From assembly GCF_022605725.1 (NCBI RefSeq), contig NC_065547.1, positions 10,457,167 through 10,521,166 on the forward strand: DNA of 64,000 bases, given 5' to 3'. The translations under genes were made by a program, and so were the position numbers. Source of the stretch: Anthonomus grandis grandis. Its lineage: Eukaryota; Arthropoda; Insecta; Coleoptera; Curculionidae. A model generated the notes under the pieces. It saw only the letters and a list, made by a program, of their open reading frames with translations. It ran no database searches and was not told where the DNA came from. Positions within the stretch are counted from its first letter, which is position 1; each line of letters starts with the position of its first letter. This document shows, piece by piece, positions 23,348 to 34,842 of this stretch.

Positions 23348-23370
23348 AAAAACACATCAGAGTTTTGAAA

Positions 23371-24985
23371 ATTAAAATAAACAGAGAAATTTTGGATTTA
23401 AATGTGAAGTTTTATTTTTCCACGTAGTTGATACATAACAAACCTTTATAGGCAAAGAAAATTTAAAAAGTAATTTTTCCAGGGATTTTTTAAATTTTTT
23501 TTTTAGAAATTTTCTCAAAAAAAATGCTTTTAATTTTATAAAAAAAAATGCTCCCAGGAAGTTGAGGTGTATAATTAAGAATATAATTATTAAAAATTTC
23601 AGAGGGGTTTTCAAAACTTTCCTTTATTTTTTAAATAATTTAAATGGAAATATTAAGTTTAAACTTAAAGTTTTACACTTTTCCAGGCAGGTGATATGCA
23701 TTTTTTTAAATTTACTTACTGTTTTTTTCAATGGAAATTTGAAAAAAGAAATTATTTACAGGCAAAGAAAAAATTTAAGTGTTTTTTTGAAATTTCCTCA
23801 TAATAATTAATATTTTTTAAATGTCAAAGGAAAATAAGTTTAAGGTTTGTTTTTCTAGGGATTTTTTAAGGTTTTTTAAAAAAAGTTGAGATGTTTGATT
23901 AACAATATCACAAATAAGAAGAGCAAATAATGTAGATGGAAATATTGGGTTTAATTTTGAGGTTTTGCGCGTTTCTAGGAAGTTAATATGGCTTTTTTTT
24001 AATTTTTGGTAGTTTTAACGGAAATTTTAATAAATAAATAAAATCGTTTAAAAAAAATAATGTAAATCCTTTTTTGGAATTTGCTCATAACCATTCAATA
24101 ATGAAAACTTTGGTTTCAAATTTAAAGGATTATTTTTCCAGGGCATTGAAATATACAAAGACAAAAAAAAAATAAATATTTTTTTTTTAATATTCGCAAA
24201 AATTTTGAAGAAAGGCCTTTCGGCAAAATAGGAAAATGTAAGGACTTTTTAATTCCTTTCGAATTTTCCGAAACTTTCCAAGATGTAGATAGAAAAACAA
24301 GATAGTAAAACCTTATTACAATTAAATTATGTATTAGTTCCACTTCTGTTTGAAAACCAGAAACATAACTGTTTATAATAATTTTATTATTGTTCACTAC
24401 GTTAAGCTTTGTTTAATTTGATAAAACAATATTTTTACTTAGTTCCTGGTAGTTAAAATATATAGAGGTCGCTTCAACAAAGTGAATGATTTTTTGGAGT
24501 TTTCTCAAAAAAAGTTCGAAAAGGGACTTTTGAAGAAAAAAAGAAAATTTAGGAATTTTCATGAAGTTTCTTCAAGAAAACGTTTAAAAAAATAACAATA
24601 AAATGTTATATGGAGAGGATTTAAAAATTTTGGGGTTTAAAGTTTTATTTTTCCAGGCAGTTCTTAAAAAAGTTTTATTCTTTCATAATTTCTTCAAAGA
24701 AAATAATTTTAACCTTTCTTTAATTTCGTTCATTTCTTTTAAATTATTTATATTATTTAAATTATACTCTTTTATATTAGTTTTTCAGCAAGTTATGACA
24801 TCGACATGGCCTTCAGGAAATTTTCTTAAAAAAACTTTTGTTCAACTTCTTTTTCTTAATTACAACTTTCTTTTTTTTTTTCAAAACTTTGATAGTAATA
24901 TTTTAATAAAAATCAACTAGTTTCTATTAAAGCCCTTTAAAGTGTTGACATTCACAGAAAAAAAATCTTAAAAACTTAAACAAAA
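23371..24985. repeat. Degenerate AT-rich array with TTTTCCAGGCAGTTGA words
   Basis: No gene is visible. The phrase AAGTTTTATTTTTCCAGG(C)AGTTGA recurs in altered form near 23408, 23670, 23960, 24130, 24440 and 24640, at roughly 200-300 base intervals, followed by TTTTTTAA and AATTTCCTCA. It is the same word family as 1-2200 and 35.4-43 kb. ORFs in this interval are biased to Phe, Leu and Lys and are not credible. Confidence 0.55.
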
Positions 24986-25438
24986 AAAAGCATCATCACA
25001 GGCCACCCTGTAGCCCAAACAACTCCCAAGAAACTATAAACTTTATGGGATTTCTGGAGTGGTATATATATAAGAGGCACGTAAATCATTCCGATATTAT
25101 GTAAAGAAGGCAGGGCACCTTATTCTTTGGCTGCTTTTATAACCTTTGGCTCCGGTACCATTTTATCCTATAGAAAATATAACTGGCGTAAAAAATTTAT
25201 GTTTGGCCGGAGCGTATAAATCGAAGAAATGGATTAGGATATGTTTAATGGAGCGATGATTAATTGTATGACGTATTTTTGTTTTTTTTTAATTTTGAGA
25301 GTTGGTTAAAATTTGAAACAATATAAAATTTTGTTTCCAAGTCTTTGTCATAAACTGTGGCTACCTGGAATTTTTTTCTAATTAAATTTGAACTGCTTAA
25401 AAATGTACAATAATTGTTTCTTTTACAGAATTAAACTA
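24986..25438. other. Short unique GC-richer block
   Basis: The region 24990-25260 (landmarks GGCCACCCTGTAGCCC near 24999, GGCTCCGGTACC near 25150, TTTGGCCGGAGCG near 25202) is not shared with other parts of the window and lacks an ORF. Its function is unknown; it may be noncoding regulatory DNA. Confidence 0.3.
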
Positions 25439-26230
25439 GCTGCTTTTTTACACATACTTCAAGCATGTTGTCATAAATTGCCACTGTGTTAATTGACCAA
25501 AATTCATTATGGCACTTTGTGTTTTGCGCCTTGGAAACCGGAATAAGAGTTAACGATTTCCAGGACTCCGAAGACACCATTGGTTAATTATGTGTTAACA
25601 ATATCCAAAAGTCAGTCTCCAGTAATGCAAAATACGTCACAAATAATTTTCTTAGAGATTCCATTTTGACCTTTGTGACTTTTCAAAATTTGTGAAGAAA
25701 TTGTTGGCGGCCGAAATACTAGAATAATGAACGATATTCGGCTGTGACATATTTTGAATAACAGAGTCAATACTATCCACAAAGTAATTATTATACATAA
25801 GTGCTATACTCGCCTCATCGGACACTACTTTCAAATCAAAAGAAATGTCATTCATAGTTTCAGTTTTTCCTGGTAAACGAGTCTTTAGATGTTTCCATAA
25901 CTCGATGAATAATTTGATGAATAGTCGCTGCAAAAAATTCTCTTTTTTGTTCTGATTTCTTTGACTATGTCATTTCTTTTCTTTTAATTCTTGTTCTTTA
26001 ATAAAAATTGCTCTTTTAAAACTTTTAAAAATAGCTTTTTTATTTCTTGGCGAAATATGCCTCTTTTACGCATAATATTTTTAATATTGGGAGTTATTTA
26101 GGATTGTAGTGACATCTGAGAAAAAAGTATTTCGCTATCAGAAAACTGTTGTTCCAACTGTTTTCAGCAAATCTTCAAATATATCACTCAAATAATTATT
26201 GTGCATGGATCTTCTATATTCAATTACGTT
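25439..26230 (-). mobile_element. Second fragment of the PHD-type non-LTR retrotransposon
   Basis: The sequence aligns by eye with about 20613-21290 of the large element: ACACATACTTCAAGC, then GCGCCTTGGAAACCGGAATA, then GTTTTTCCTGGTAAACGAGT. It covers the linker between endonuclease and reverse transcriptase and the first reverse transcriptase blocks, on the same strand. One recoverable reading frame is 25652-25933, including WKHLKTRLPGKTETM. Both ends are truncated and the frame is broken, so it is an older copy than the one at 19.3-23.4 kb. Confidence 0.75.
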
Positions 26231-27495
26231 CATTTTTTTTTTGATAAAATTTTGAAAAAACCTTTCTTTTTACTTTTTGGAAACTTTAAGAAATACTTTT
26301 CGAATATCAAATTAAAGATAATTTAAGGCTTTATAAAAAGTTCGTTTACTTGTATAATTATTTATTGTATTATTACTTGTAAAATACGTTAATTTTTTGA
26401 AAAAATTAAATTCCATTGAGAACCTTTTAGAAAATTTCATATATTTTTTTTAAATTCAGAAGTGATGTTGAAAAATCCAATTGTTGACCATATACATATA
26501 TCTCATTTTTCTGGAATTTAATTTAACGCAATAAATGGAGTTCCGTTTCAATTTTAAAGAGGAAAGAATTTAACTTGATTTGTATCAATTATACTTTTTA
26601 GAAATTAATTTTTTTAAGAAAATTTTAAGAAATTTCATGTACTTTTTTTTTAATACTGAAATATTTAGATTTTTTTTTTAAATAAATTCTTATTATGTAA
26701 ACCAAATTTCTCTTTACTTTTGTAGGAAATTTCTACGCTCTATAAAAAATCCATTTAGAAAAATTTAACAAATTAAAAAATTAAAAAAAGAAAAAATTAT
26801 TAAAATCCATACACTAAATATCAAGATATTGACATTTTTCTTAATGGAATGCCAGGAAGGAATAAAATAATTTGATTCTTCTTGGCAACTAAATATCTTG
26901 AGTTCTAGTAACTTAAATGTTGTAATTATTGATTAAATAATTGATTATTTATTAATTCAGAAATTGCCTTAAAAGCGGTTTTCTTTACAATAAACCTCAT
27001 ATTGATGATCAAAAAAATATTTCTAAAATTTTTTTTAATTTTGATTTTTTTTTCGAGAATATTCCAAAAAATCAAATTTACTTTTTTAGAATTTGGCAAG
27101 GGGTTTTAGCTCCTAAGAAAATACGTAGAAAAATTGTCAGAAGCTGAAGTTTTTTGAGAATTTTTTAAAAAATCTTTCTTAGTGCATCTTCTTTCTAAGT
27201 GCATTCTTGCAAAAGAATTTTTAAAAAAGAACAATTTTTTTGAAAAAATTCTTAATTCTTCTCTATAATTTAATCCTCTCTGTAATTTATATTTTTACTA
27301 AATTACATCCCAGCTCCTTGAAGGATTATAAAAATAATATTAAAACAAATTAAGGGACAATCTTTACAAAATTCCAAAAGAAAACGGTTTGAAAGTGCTA
27401 TATTAATGGGGTTTTTTAGCTATATAAAGTCCAGTGCAACCATATATTAAAATGGCCACCAGCATTCCACCTGCCAAACAATGTCATCTACCTTC
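26231..27495. other. AT-rich spacer, no gene
   Basis: Low-complexity A/T sequence with Phe/Lys-rich noise only. Weak echoes of the TTTTCTAGGAATT-type words occur, but no clear period and no transposon ends. Confidence 0.5.
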
Positions 27496-27499
27496 TATT

Positions 27500-28050
27500 T
27501 ACATTATTTGAGAAGTAAAATGCTGGTGTTCTGCATTTCCAGATCTTCTCCATACCCTCATTCGACGTGAATCTAGATGAAATCCAAATCTGGATTCGTC
27601 GGTGAATAAAACTGTAGCCCAATCATCTTCATTCCAGTTTTGATATTCTTGGCACCATTCTAATCTCGCAGCGCGATTGCCTCTGGAAAGAGGTAGACAT
27701 CTAAGTGGCCTTCGATTGTGGAGGTTGGCTTCATGGAGACGTTTCTTTATAGTATCACGGCCTACCGTAATATTGTGTGCTCTCTACAAGTTGATAACCA
27801 ATTCAGGAGCTGTAATGTTAGGTTGCCTTCTAGCAGTTAAAACTAAAAATCTATATTGAGCAGCTGTCGTAGCGCGGTCACATCATGGATGTTGTTCAGC
27901 TGGATTTCCAGTTTCACGAAAACGCCGCCACAATCGACTTATAACGCTCTGAGAGACTAGACGCTCAGCTACATCAATTTGCCGCATGCCTCCTTGAAGA
28001 AGTCCTACAGCTCTATTCATCTCGTCCAAAGTTAAATGACGTCGTTCCAT
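27500..28050 (-). pseudogene. Tc1-like transposase, 3'-truncated with two stops
   Basis: The frame opens at ATG 28050 with MERRHLTLDEMNRAVGLL and GGMRQIDVAERL, the N-terminal helix-turn-helix. VSQSVISRLWRRFRETGNP follows. A TGA at 27885-27883 and a TAG at 27786-27784 interrupt one continuous frame. It continues with RFLVLTARRQPNITAPELV (second DNA-binding subdomain), NITVGRDTIKKRLHEANL, RAARLEWCQEYQNW, and LFTDESRFGFHLDSRRMRVW, which holds the first catalytic Asp. The second and third catalytic residues are absent because homology ends near 27500. I saw no inverted-repeat ends, so this is a remnant rather than a mobile element. Confidence 0.85.
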
Positions 28051-28239
28051 GATAAAACACAATTTTTTTATCCACTCTGCAAAGCAGTAACTCTGTACCA
28101 TGAACGAAATCGAGACTACCAGAATATTCATTGCAATATCAAAACCATGGTTTTTTCTGTTTTGTGAAAAAATTCCTAAAATATTTATTATCAATGTTAA
28201 GATTCTGTTTTTCTCACAGAAATCTACAGGACGAGCCAA

Positions 28240-28760
28240 TCTTCAAATTTGATTTAAATTGATCACCAAAAAATTTTTTTTTTTTATAATTTTATTATTT
28301 TATAAAAAAAAATATCCTTAGACTTTTCCGATGTGTGTATTTCCATATATTAGTTAAAACGTTCAGTTTACATGGACTCAAAATTTTGTACTCCCAAAAA
28401 TTTCTGACAGTAAACAATGCACTAATAAAAGAAATTAATAAAATACTCCTAAACAATTAATAAAAAAACAAAATTCGTATCGACTCAATTTTTTTTAATT
28501 TTTTATAAAAATTAAAAAAAAAATATTCAAGAAACTTCCAAAAATTCCTTAATCAAATATATAGAGGTGAATTTTAGACATGTTAAAAATATTATGTAGA
28601 AAAACAAGAATGTATTCCCAAACTCTAATCAAATCGTAGCTGCTTATTCGACTACCATCCAGAAGATCCTTTACCATCATTTAAACCTAAAATTTTCACT
28701 TTAAAGACCGTATATTTTTGAATTGCACTTAATTTTTATGTGGATTACAGGGAATAAAAA
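28240..28760. other. AT-rich spacer with one GAATAAGCAGC motif copy
   Basis: Mostly A/T runs. GCTGCTTATTCGACTACC near 28638 is an isolated copy of the motif common at 39-54 kb, in that same orientation. Confidence 0.5.
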
Positions 28761-28764
28761 ACAA

Positions 28765-29170
28765 AAATTTTAGTGTGGCACACATTAAAACTGACAACGT
28801 TGTAGGACAAAAAAGAAACGAACGTACCATCGATGTTCTCGAGCGCCTTCACAGTGGATTATCGCCATGGGAAAGCCATGAAAGCGACGTTATACCCATT
28901 TCGACCGGGTCTGGTCGTAAACAACTCAATATCCACCGTAAAAGTGACCCGTCGGTCCTTTTCCACATATATAAATATTATTTTTAATATGTGTTTTACG
29001 GCTTTATAAATATTTTATATATTCAGGTGTTAAGATTTTTGTATCGACGGTATTATAACGTCGGCCCGTTCCTTTGAGAGTCGGCGTCTTAAAAATCCAT
29101 AAACGTCAAGTCCGTTTTCTCGTCTTGAACGATCATTCATACAAAATATCACTACAGAATTACAATAGTG
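28765..29170. other. GC-richer unique island upstream of the homeodomain exon
   Basis: Two higher-GC stretches (about 28770-28970 and 29035-29140) lie about 0.8-1.2 kb before the Lim1 homeodomain exon. They are unlike the adjacent A/T repeats. Open frames exist on both strands (28775-28987 + and 29030-29281 -), but neither resembles a known domain and I see no splice context joining them to Lim1. A conserved intronic regulatory element is one possibility. Confidence 0.35.
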
Positions 29171-29209
29171 GGAGTATTCAAGAATATCTTGTGAAAACAG
29201 CTGAATTTT

Positions 29210-29840
29210 TGCTTTTTTGATTCTAGTTTTCACCCTGGTCGGTTCGAATGGCAATGATCTGAATCCATCAACTAAAAACATCTTTAAAATTGGTGCCCCA
29301 TGTACCTTTCCAGGTAAATTGGTATTCCAAATCCTCTGGAAAGACCCTTCAGAATCCTTTAATTTACTTCATTTAAATCGGTGTTTTAAAATTTGTCATC
29401 ATTCTGTATTGCTAATAAAGCTGAACTGCTAAGGAAATTAAATTTTAAAATGTTCTTATAAGAATTTGAGACCTATTGAACAGTACATTAAGATATTATT
29501 AGCATTAGTATAAAATAATACGAAACCTCGTGAATGAAAAGAGATAAAAATGGTTGTTGACCCAAGTTAAAAAGGTCCTATTCTAAGGAGTAAAGGTTCT
29601 CATATATTTTCATTCTCATTTATTTTTTGCGTTTTTGATTCTAGTTTTTAACTTGGTCGGTTCAAATAGCAATGGTTTTAAGCTTTTCGCTGAAACCATT
29701 TTTGAAATTTGTCCCCTATGTACTTTTCCAGATAATTTGGTATTCCAAGTTTACTGGAAAGATCTTTTGGAGTCTTATAATTTACCCCATATCAATCAAA
29801 ACTTTGATGTCAATATTTACCATTCCTCCTGTAATAGAAA
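29210..29840. repeat. Diverged direct duplication of about 200 bp, 418 bp apart
   Basis: Copies at about 29210-29420 and 29628-29840 align without visible gaps over at least 165 bases, at roughly two-thirds identity. Both keep an open frame beginning MILVF and containing LVGSN, CTFP, LVFQ, WKD and ES.NL.H. The sequence between and around them is not similar. They lie in the Lim1 intron just before the homeodomain exon. I do not call a gene; the shared open frame may be coincidence. Confidence 0.5.
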
Positions 29841-29934
29841 ATAAGAGTATTGTAACCCTATTTAGATCTTAATGGATTGCATTCTTTTGCAATTATTAGC
29901 TAAAAAAAATATTATTCATTATTCATTGTTACAG

Positions 29935-30217
29935 GTCTGGTTTCAAAATAAACGGTCGAAAGAGCGAAGGTTAAAGCAACTAACCTCCATGGGACGTGGT
30001 CCGTTCTTCGGTGGTTCGAGGAAGATGCGAGGTTTCCCCATGAACTTGTCGCCAGGTGGATTAGAAGATGGTCCACCGGGTTTCCCTTACTTTGCTGACG
30101 GTAAATTCGAGTTTGGTTATGGAGGTCCTCCGTTTCATCCACACGACGGTCCATTCTTTCCTGGACACCATCCTGGAGGTGGACCCGGAGGTCAAGGATT
30201 ACCTTTTAACCAAGGAG
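29935..30217 (+). CDS. Lim1: Lim1 LIM-homeobox gene, penultimate coding exon (end of homeodomain and linker)
   Basis: The exon follows an acceptor AG (TTGTTACAG, ending 29934) and opens in phase 0 with VWFQNKRSKERRLK. This is homeodomain residues 47-60, with the invariant W48, F49 and N51 and with Q50. An intron at the 46/47 boundary is a known site in many homeobox genes. The linker reads GPFFGGSRKMRGFPMNLSPG, then GFPYFADGKFEFGYGGPPF and a Pro/Gly/His-rich tail; the FFGGSRKMRGF block corresponds to FFRSPRRMRPL of vertebrate Lhx1/5. The exon ends GGAG before the donor GTATGT at 30218, in phase 1. The product is a nuclear transcription factor of appendage and nervous system development in insects. 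The two LIM domains and homeodomain residues 1-46 are not seen upstream in this window. Confidence 0.85.
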
Positions 30218-30359
30218 GTATGTTTCGTAAGTTTCGTTTTTTTATTTATATTTGTTTTTTAATAGTATGGACTTTTTTACGTAAATATTTCTATAAGAGG
30301 CTCAGTCACATAACAATTCTTGGGTCACTTAATAACCAATAAATCATATTTTTTTAAAT

Positions 30360-33300
30360 GGCTGGGTTATCACGTAAAATAACGGGAGACGTAATAATCA
30401 ACGAATAAGAATATTGAATGATTTTTTAAATTATGAATATAGTTATTTATTGATATTTTTTGTTACGATTGTCTGAAATTTATTTCACGAATCGCCTAAC
30501 AATCAATGGATTATCACGTAATAAACATCAGGAATGATGTAATAATCTATACATTTTTTTGTTAATTATGTTTAACTTGAATTGCTCAATTAAATTAATT
30601 TTAATCACTATAAACAATGATATTTTTTTATGATTTTTTTTAATTGCCGAATTTCAAATCAATGATTACTTAATAATTATCACAGGTCGAGGTAATAATC
30701 AATAGATAATAAACTAATAAGAATCCATGAAAGATAATTTTTTTACTGTAATTTTTTAAAATTATTGGGTTTAGAATTAGTTATCACATAACAATTATTA
30801 TGACAGGCGATATAATAATAAATTTATTATTAATTGATAAAACTCAATAAAAGCATCATTAAAACAAATATAGTAAAGAATTGTTACGTGATAATAATTT
30901 TAAACGTAACAATTATCAATTATGGTCGTGCTCAAGATAAATTATATTGGGTATTATCACAGACGATGTAATATTCAATAGATAATCAATGAATAAATAA
31001 TAAACCGGATTTTTTAATTTAAATTATCATAAATTTATGGGTTTAAGATGAATTACCCTAATGAATTATCAAGCGACGTAATAATCAATAAATTATAAAT
31101 TAATAAGAATCAATGGACTTCAATTTTTATTGCGGTTATTTTAAATGACCGTTTAAAATGAATTATCATTGATTCATTTTTACAGCTAACGCAATAATCA
31201 ATAGATATTCAATAAATACATTTTTTATTGCATTTATCATGGATTGCTGGGTTTAACATGAATTATCACATATTAATTGACTTAGAGGATGTACTAATCA
31301 ACAAATAAAAATCAATGGCCATAGTTTTTTATCAAGTTTTTCATGAATTATTGCGATGTAACAATTATCAATCATGGTCGTGTTAAAGATAATTACCCTA
31401 ATGACTATATAATTTATTGATTATTACGCGACGTAATAATCAATAAATTATAAATTAATAAGAATCAATGGAACATAATTTTTTACTATGATTATTTTAA
31501 CTTATTTGGTTTAAAATTAATTATCATGTAATAATTATCATGAATGACATAATCAATAGATCACCAATTCAAGACAAACAACGAATAACCATTTTTGTTA
31601 TAACGGTTATCCTAAATTAATGAGTTTTAGTTGAAGTATGGTAATTATATAAAACTGATCAATCATAAATGTGTGAAAAAATGTGTTAATAAATAATAGA
31701 AAAGAATTCATCAACTATCATTTTCATTATGGTTGTCTTAAATTACCGAATTTAAGAGGAATTATCATTAGATAATTTTAACATCTGAGGCAATAATTAG
31801 TACATAATCAATAAATACAAATCAATAAACGAAAATTTTTATTACGATTTACAAAGATTATGATGTAATTTGATGGATTATCATGTAATAATAATCATAT
31901 ACTTTTAATTAATTTTTCTTTAAATATATAGGTTCAAGATTAATTATCACGTAATAATTATCACAGGCGACGTAACAATCAATAAATAGTCAACGAATAA
32001 AAATCAATAGACAAATTTTTATTACGTTTTTTATGGATTATTGGGATATAATTTTAAGGATTATCATGTAATATTTATCACAGGTAACTTAAAAGTCAAT
32101 TAATTTTCACGATTTAGATAATAATTACTGAGTAACCCTAATAATCAGCCATGGGTTAAATGTGGTTTTATGGCATTTTTGGGTTTATTTTCCTTTTCCT
32201 TCAAATATGATTTAATTTTCTTAAATTTATTTCACGAATCCCGTAACAATCAATGAATAATCACAGAAATTATTATTTTATATTACCATAGTTGACATAA
32301 TATTATAACATATATATAACATATATATAACAAATCGGAATTTTATATTGCAATGTGTTGATAAATAATGCAAAAGAATCAATGAACTACAATTTTTATT
32401 GCGGTTAAATGACCGTTTAAGATGAATTATTATGAAATCATTTTTACAGCTGACGTAATATTGAATAGATATTCAATAAATACAAATCAATGGATAAAAT
32501 TTTTTTATTGCAATTAGCATGGATTGTTGGATATAACATGAATTGTCACATAATAATTGATTTAGACGATGTAATAATCAAGGAACAAAATTCAATGGGC
32601 AACATTTTTTATTGCGATTTTCATGAATTATTGGGATATAGCCACAAAATTGCTTTTTATTTTGTCCTAAATTTTTGGGTTTAAACAGTTTTATATATCA
32701 CATAATACTTATCACAGGTAACCTAAAAATCAATTAATTTTCACGAATCACGTAATAATCAATCACAGGTCAATTGTCGGTTTTGGGTTTTGTTTTAATG
32801 TGTCGTTGTTTATTTTGTTGTCACGTGATAATCATTCTTTATTAGCATTTCCTAGTGCTGTGTTTATGGTAAATTATCACGTCATAATTATCACAAGTAA
32901 CATAATAATTAATGGATTATCTGAAATTATATATGTATATTTATAATGAAATAATCAATAGATATTCAATGAATAAAAATCAATGTATGTATATATTATG
33001 AATTAAGTAATAATTCTAAGCTCAAAAATTTTGCACAGTTGTAATAAGAAATGGTTTTTATTCATTTATTATTACATAAAATGTAATTATTATTAAGTCA
33101 TAATCTTCCCAAGTAACATTAAAATTATTTGAATATCACGTGATAATCATCTCTAATAACGCAATAAATAATCAGTGAAATATCACGTAATAATCAACGG
33201 ACGATAACTTTTTTATTACGAATGTTTACACTACTTATCGCATATAAATTAATGGAAAATCAGAGGATAATAATTACATAAATTGGTAGATTTAAGACGG

Positions 33301-33400
33301 ACTATAATATCAAGTAGTATAATTATCAAATATGCCATAATATCAATGGAATAGCCACAAAAAAATAATAATTGCATTATTATTACTTTACAATAATTTA
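30360..33400. repeat. Intronic array of ATTATCACGTAATAAT and AATAATCAATAGATA words
   Basis: Throughout this interval the words ATTATCACGTAATAATTATC, CACAGGCGACGTAATAATCA, ATAGATAATCAATGAATAA and AATCAATGGACA recur in this order, interleaved with TTTTTATTGCGATT and TGGGTTTAAGATGAATTATC. Copies are visible from about 30370 through 33280, with a loose spacing of roughly 100-170 bases. The array is exceptionally dense in ATTA/TAAT and contains several CACGTGATAA palindrome halves (for example near 32822 and 33135). It does not share words with the arrays outside the gene. Confidence 0.75.
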
Positions 33401-33959
33401 CATAGGCGAAGTCTAGCCAAAGGCTAATCTACTTAGTCGATTTTAGCAAATATAACCAAAATCACTTTAAGTATATGTAAATTGGCTCTTCTGGAAAAAC
33501 AAAAGTTTTTCAAACTAGTACCTAAGTAAATATGTGGGTACACATATTTACTAATATTGTGGAGAAGTTGCAGTCTGCATGTTTAAATTTCTATGATTTT
33601 ATTTCATAGAAGAAAGTTGTGTTTTAATATGCTCAAGTGTCTTTTAGGTTATTTCCTTCCTAAACTTTCCATTTATAATATGTTTTAGATATTTTGAAGT
33701 AATAAAGTATGTTTATTTTCTAAATGTGATGAATAAATGGTCAATTCATCAAATCGTTTTCGTAGAAGCACTTCTTATAAAGAAAACCACTATATTTTGT
33801 AATCGATTTCTTTGCTTAATAAGTTCTTATTGAAAAATATATCCTTAATACTAACTTTAAGTTTTTCAAGCTCCCTGTTCGTTAGATGTTAATTAAAACA
33901 CTCGATGCTTAAAAATAGTCAACTGATTTATTTACTCACTTACCCTACTAAACAAAGTG

Positions 33960-34280
33960 GCTTAAAAATACTAAAAATTTGTTTACTACTATTTATGTCC
34001 GATTTAATATTCGCGCCAATATTTCGAACTGAATTTCAAGTCAACTGTCAACCAATCTTCCAGCAGTAACGCGACTCGTCATATATTCGGCAGACCATGA
34101 TTCCGAAAGATTCGCTAGCCTTTTACGCGTCTCCTGAGATGTCGCTTGTATCATTCCGGAATGAGGGAGAACAGCTGGTATTCGCGGCGTTGCCAATATC
34201 GTCACAATATTTAAAATTTGTCGCCACGCGACCCGACGCGATTACTGATAACACAGTTAGTTATATTTTTCATTATTACT
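33960..34280. other. GC-richer unique segment near the end of the last Lim1 intron
   Basis: The sequence has CGCGCCAATATT near 34011, GCAGTAACGCGACTCGTC near 34063 and GTCGCCACGCGACCCGACGCG near 34220. Composition and complexity differ sharply from the repeat array to its left. The ORF 34097-34342 has no recognisable domain and starts within the intron. An intronic enhancer is a reasonable guess; an alternative exon cannot be excluded. Confidence 0.35.
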
Positions 34281-34384
34281 GTGAAAACTGTTGCAAAATC
34301 TTTGCCAACCGTATACTAGGAAGGAACATTCGCCTCATTTAATCTGTGATAAATATGATTTAACATGTTTAACTTTGATTTCAG

Positions 34385-34608
34385 GTGGACCAATGGATCA
34401 CGGAGGTCCGATGCCGATGGGCGCAGACTTCGGCGGTATGCCGGGACAAGAAGGGGGCCAATTCATGCCTCAACCACCCGGTCCAGACCAAATGATGCCC
34501 GGAGGTCCCGGGGGACAAGGGGGAGGCCGTGGGGGCAGTCCAGAGTTCATGTCCCCCGGAAATTTCTCCGATAACCCGCAGCAGTTAAACGAGGGGCTCG
34601 TTTGGTAG
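34385..34608 (+). CDS. Lim1: Lim1 last coding exon (C-terminal tail)
   Basis: The acceptor TTTCAG ends at 34384. The exon completes the split Gly codon and reads GPMDHGGPMPMGADFGG, then GQFMPQPPGPDQMMPGGPGG, a Gly/Pro/Met-rich activation-type tail. It ends SDNPQQLNEGLVW and the stop TAG at 34606-34608. The final NEGLVW matches the NEAAVW ending typical of Lhx1/5 proteins, which is the strongest support for the ortholog call together with the first exon. The two exons together give 507 bases, a whole number of codons, with no stops, so this is an intact functional gene end. Confidence 0.85.
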
Positions 34609-34836
34609 CTGGCAAAGGCTCTAGCCAAAAGAGCTAGAGAATAATTTTTTTTGTTTATTTTCGGCTTTTTTTTTTCTCTCATTGTGTGTATAAACTTGCT
34701 TCCCACTATAATAGCGTCCGACGATGATGAAATTGTTTTCTTTATGTTCCTTTGTGCTATTTATTAGGTTGTATTGTTACTGTTTTGTTGTTAACATTAA
34801 TGCTCTTGGTACTTTCCTTCCCGATTATGAAATGTA

Positions 34837-34842
34837 AATAAA
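34837..34842 (+). terminator. Polyadenylation signal AATAAA (proximal)
   Basis: AATAAA lies 228 bases after the Lim1 stop codon and is followed by T/G-rich sequence. Confidence 0.5.

Larger units (their letters stand above)
19266..23370 (-). mobile_element. CR1/Jockey-group non-LTR retrotransposon with PHD-finger ORF1, decayed
   Basis: Reading on the minus strand, the order is ORF1 (PHD finger, coiled coil, CCHC knuckle), ORF2 endonuclease, reverse transcriptase, then a 3' tail ending in an ATT microsatellite at 19280-19266. This layout and the short 3' microsatellite fit the CR1/L2/Daphne/Jockey group; I cannot fix the clade without a tree. The element is about 4.1 kb and probably lacks little at the 5' end, but it has a stop in ORF1, a deletion in the endonuclease and a changed reverse transcriptase active site. 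It interrupts the degenerate repeat array seen at 19.2 and 23.4 kb. A second fragment of the same family lies at 25439-26230. Confidence 0.85.
30218..34384 (+). other. Lim1: Lim1 last coding intron (4167 bp)
   Basis: The intron runs from donor GTATGT to acceptor GATTTCAG. Most of it (about 30360-33400) is a degenerate repeat array. The end (33960-34280) is a GC-richer unique segment. No nested gene or transposon ORF was recognised. Confidence 0.8.

Noticed and set aside
28775..28987. Candidate upstream Lim1 exon
   Set aside because: The translation does not resemble a LIM domain or homeodomain residues 1-46, and no matching splice sites were found.
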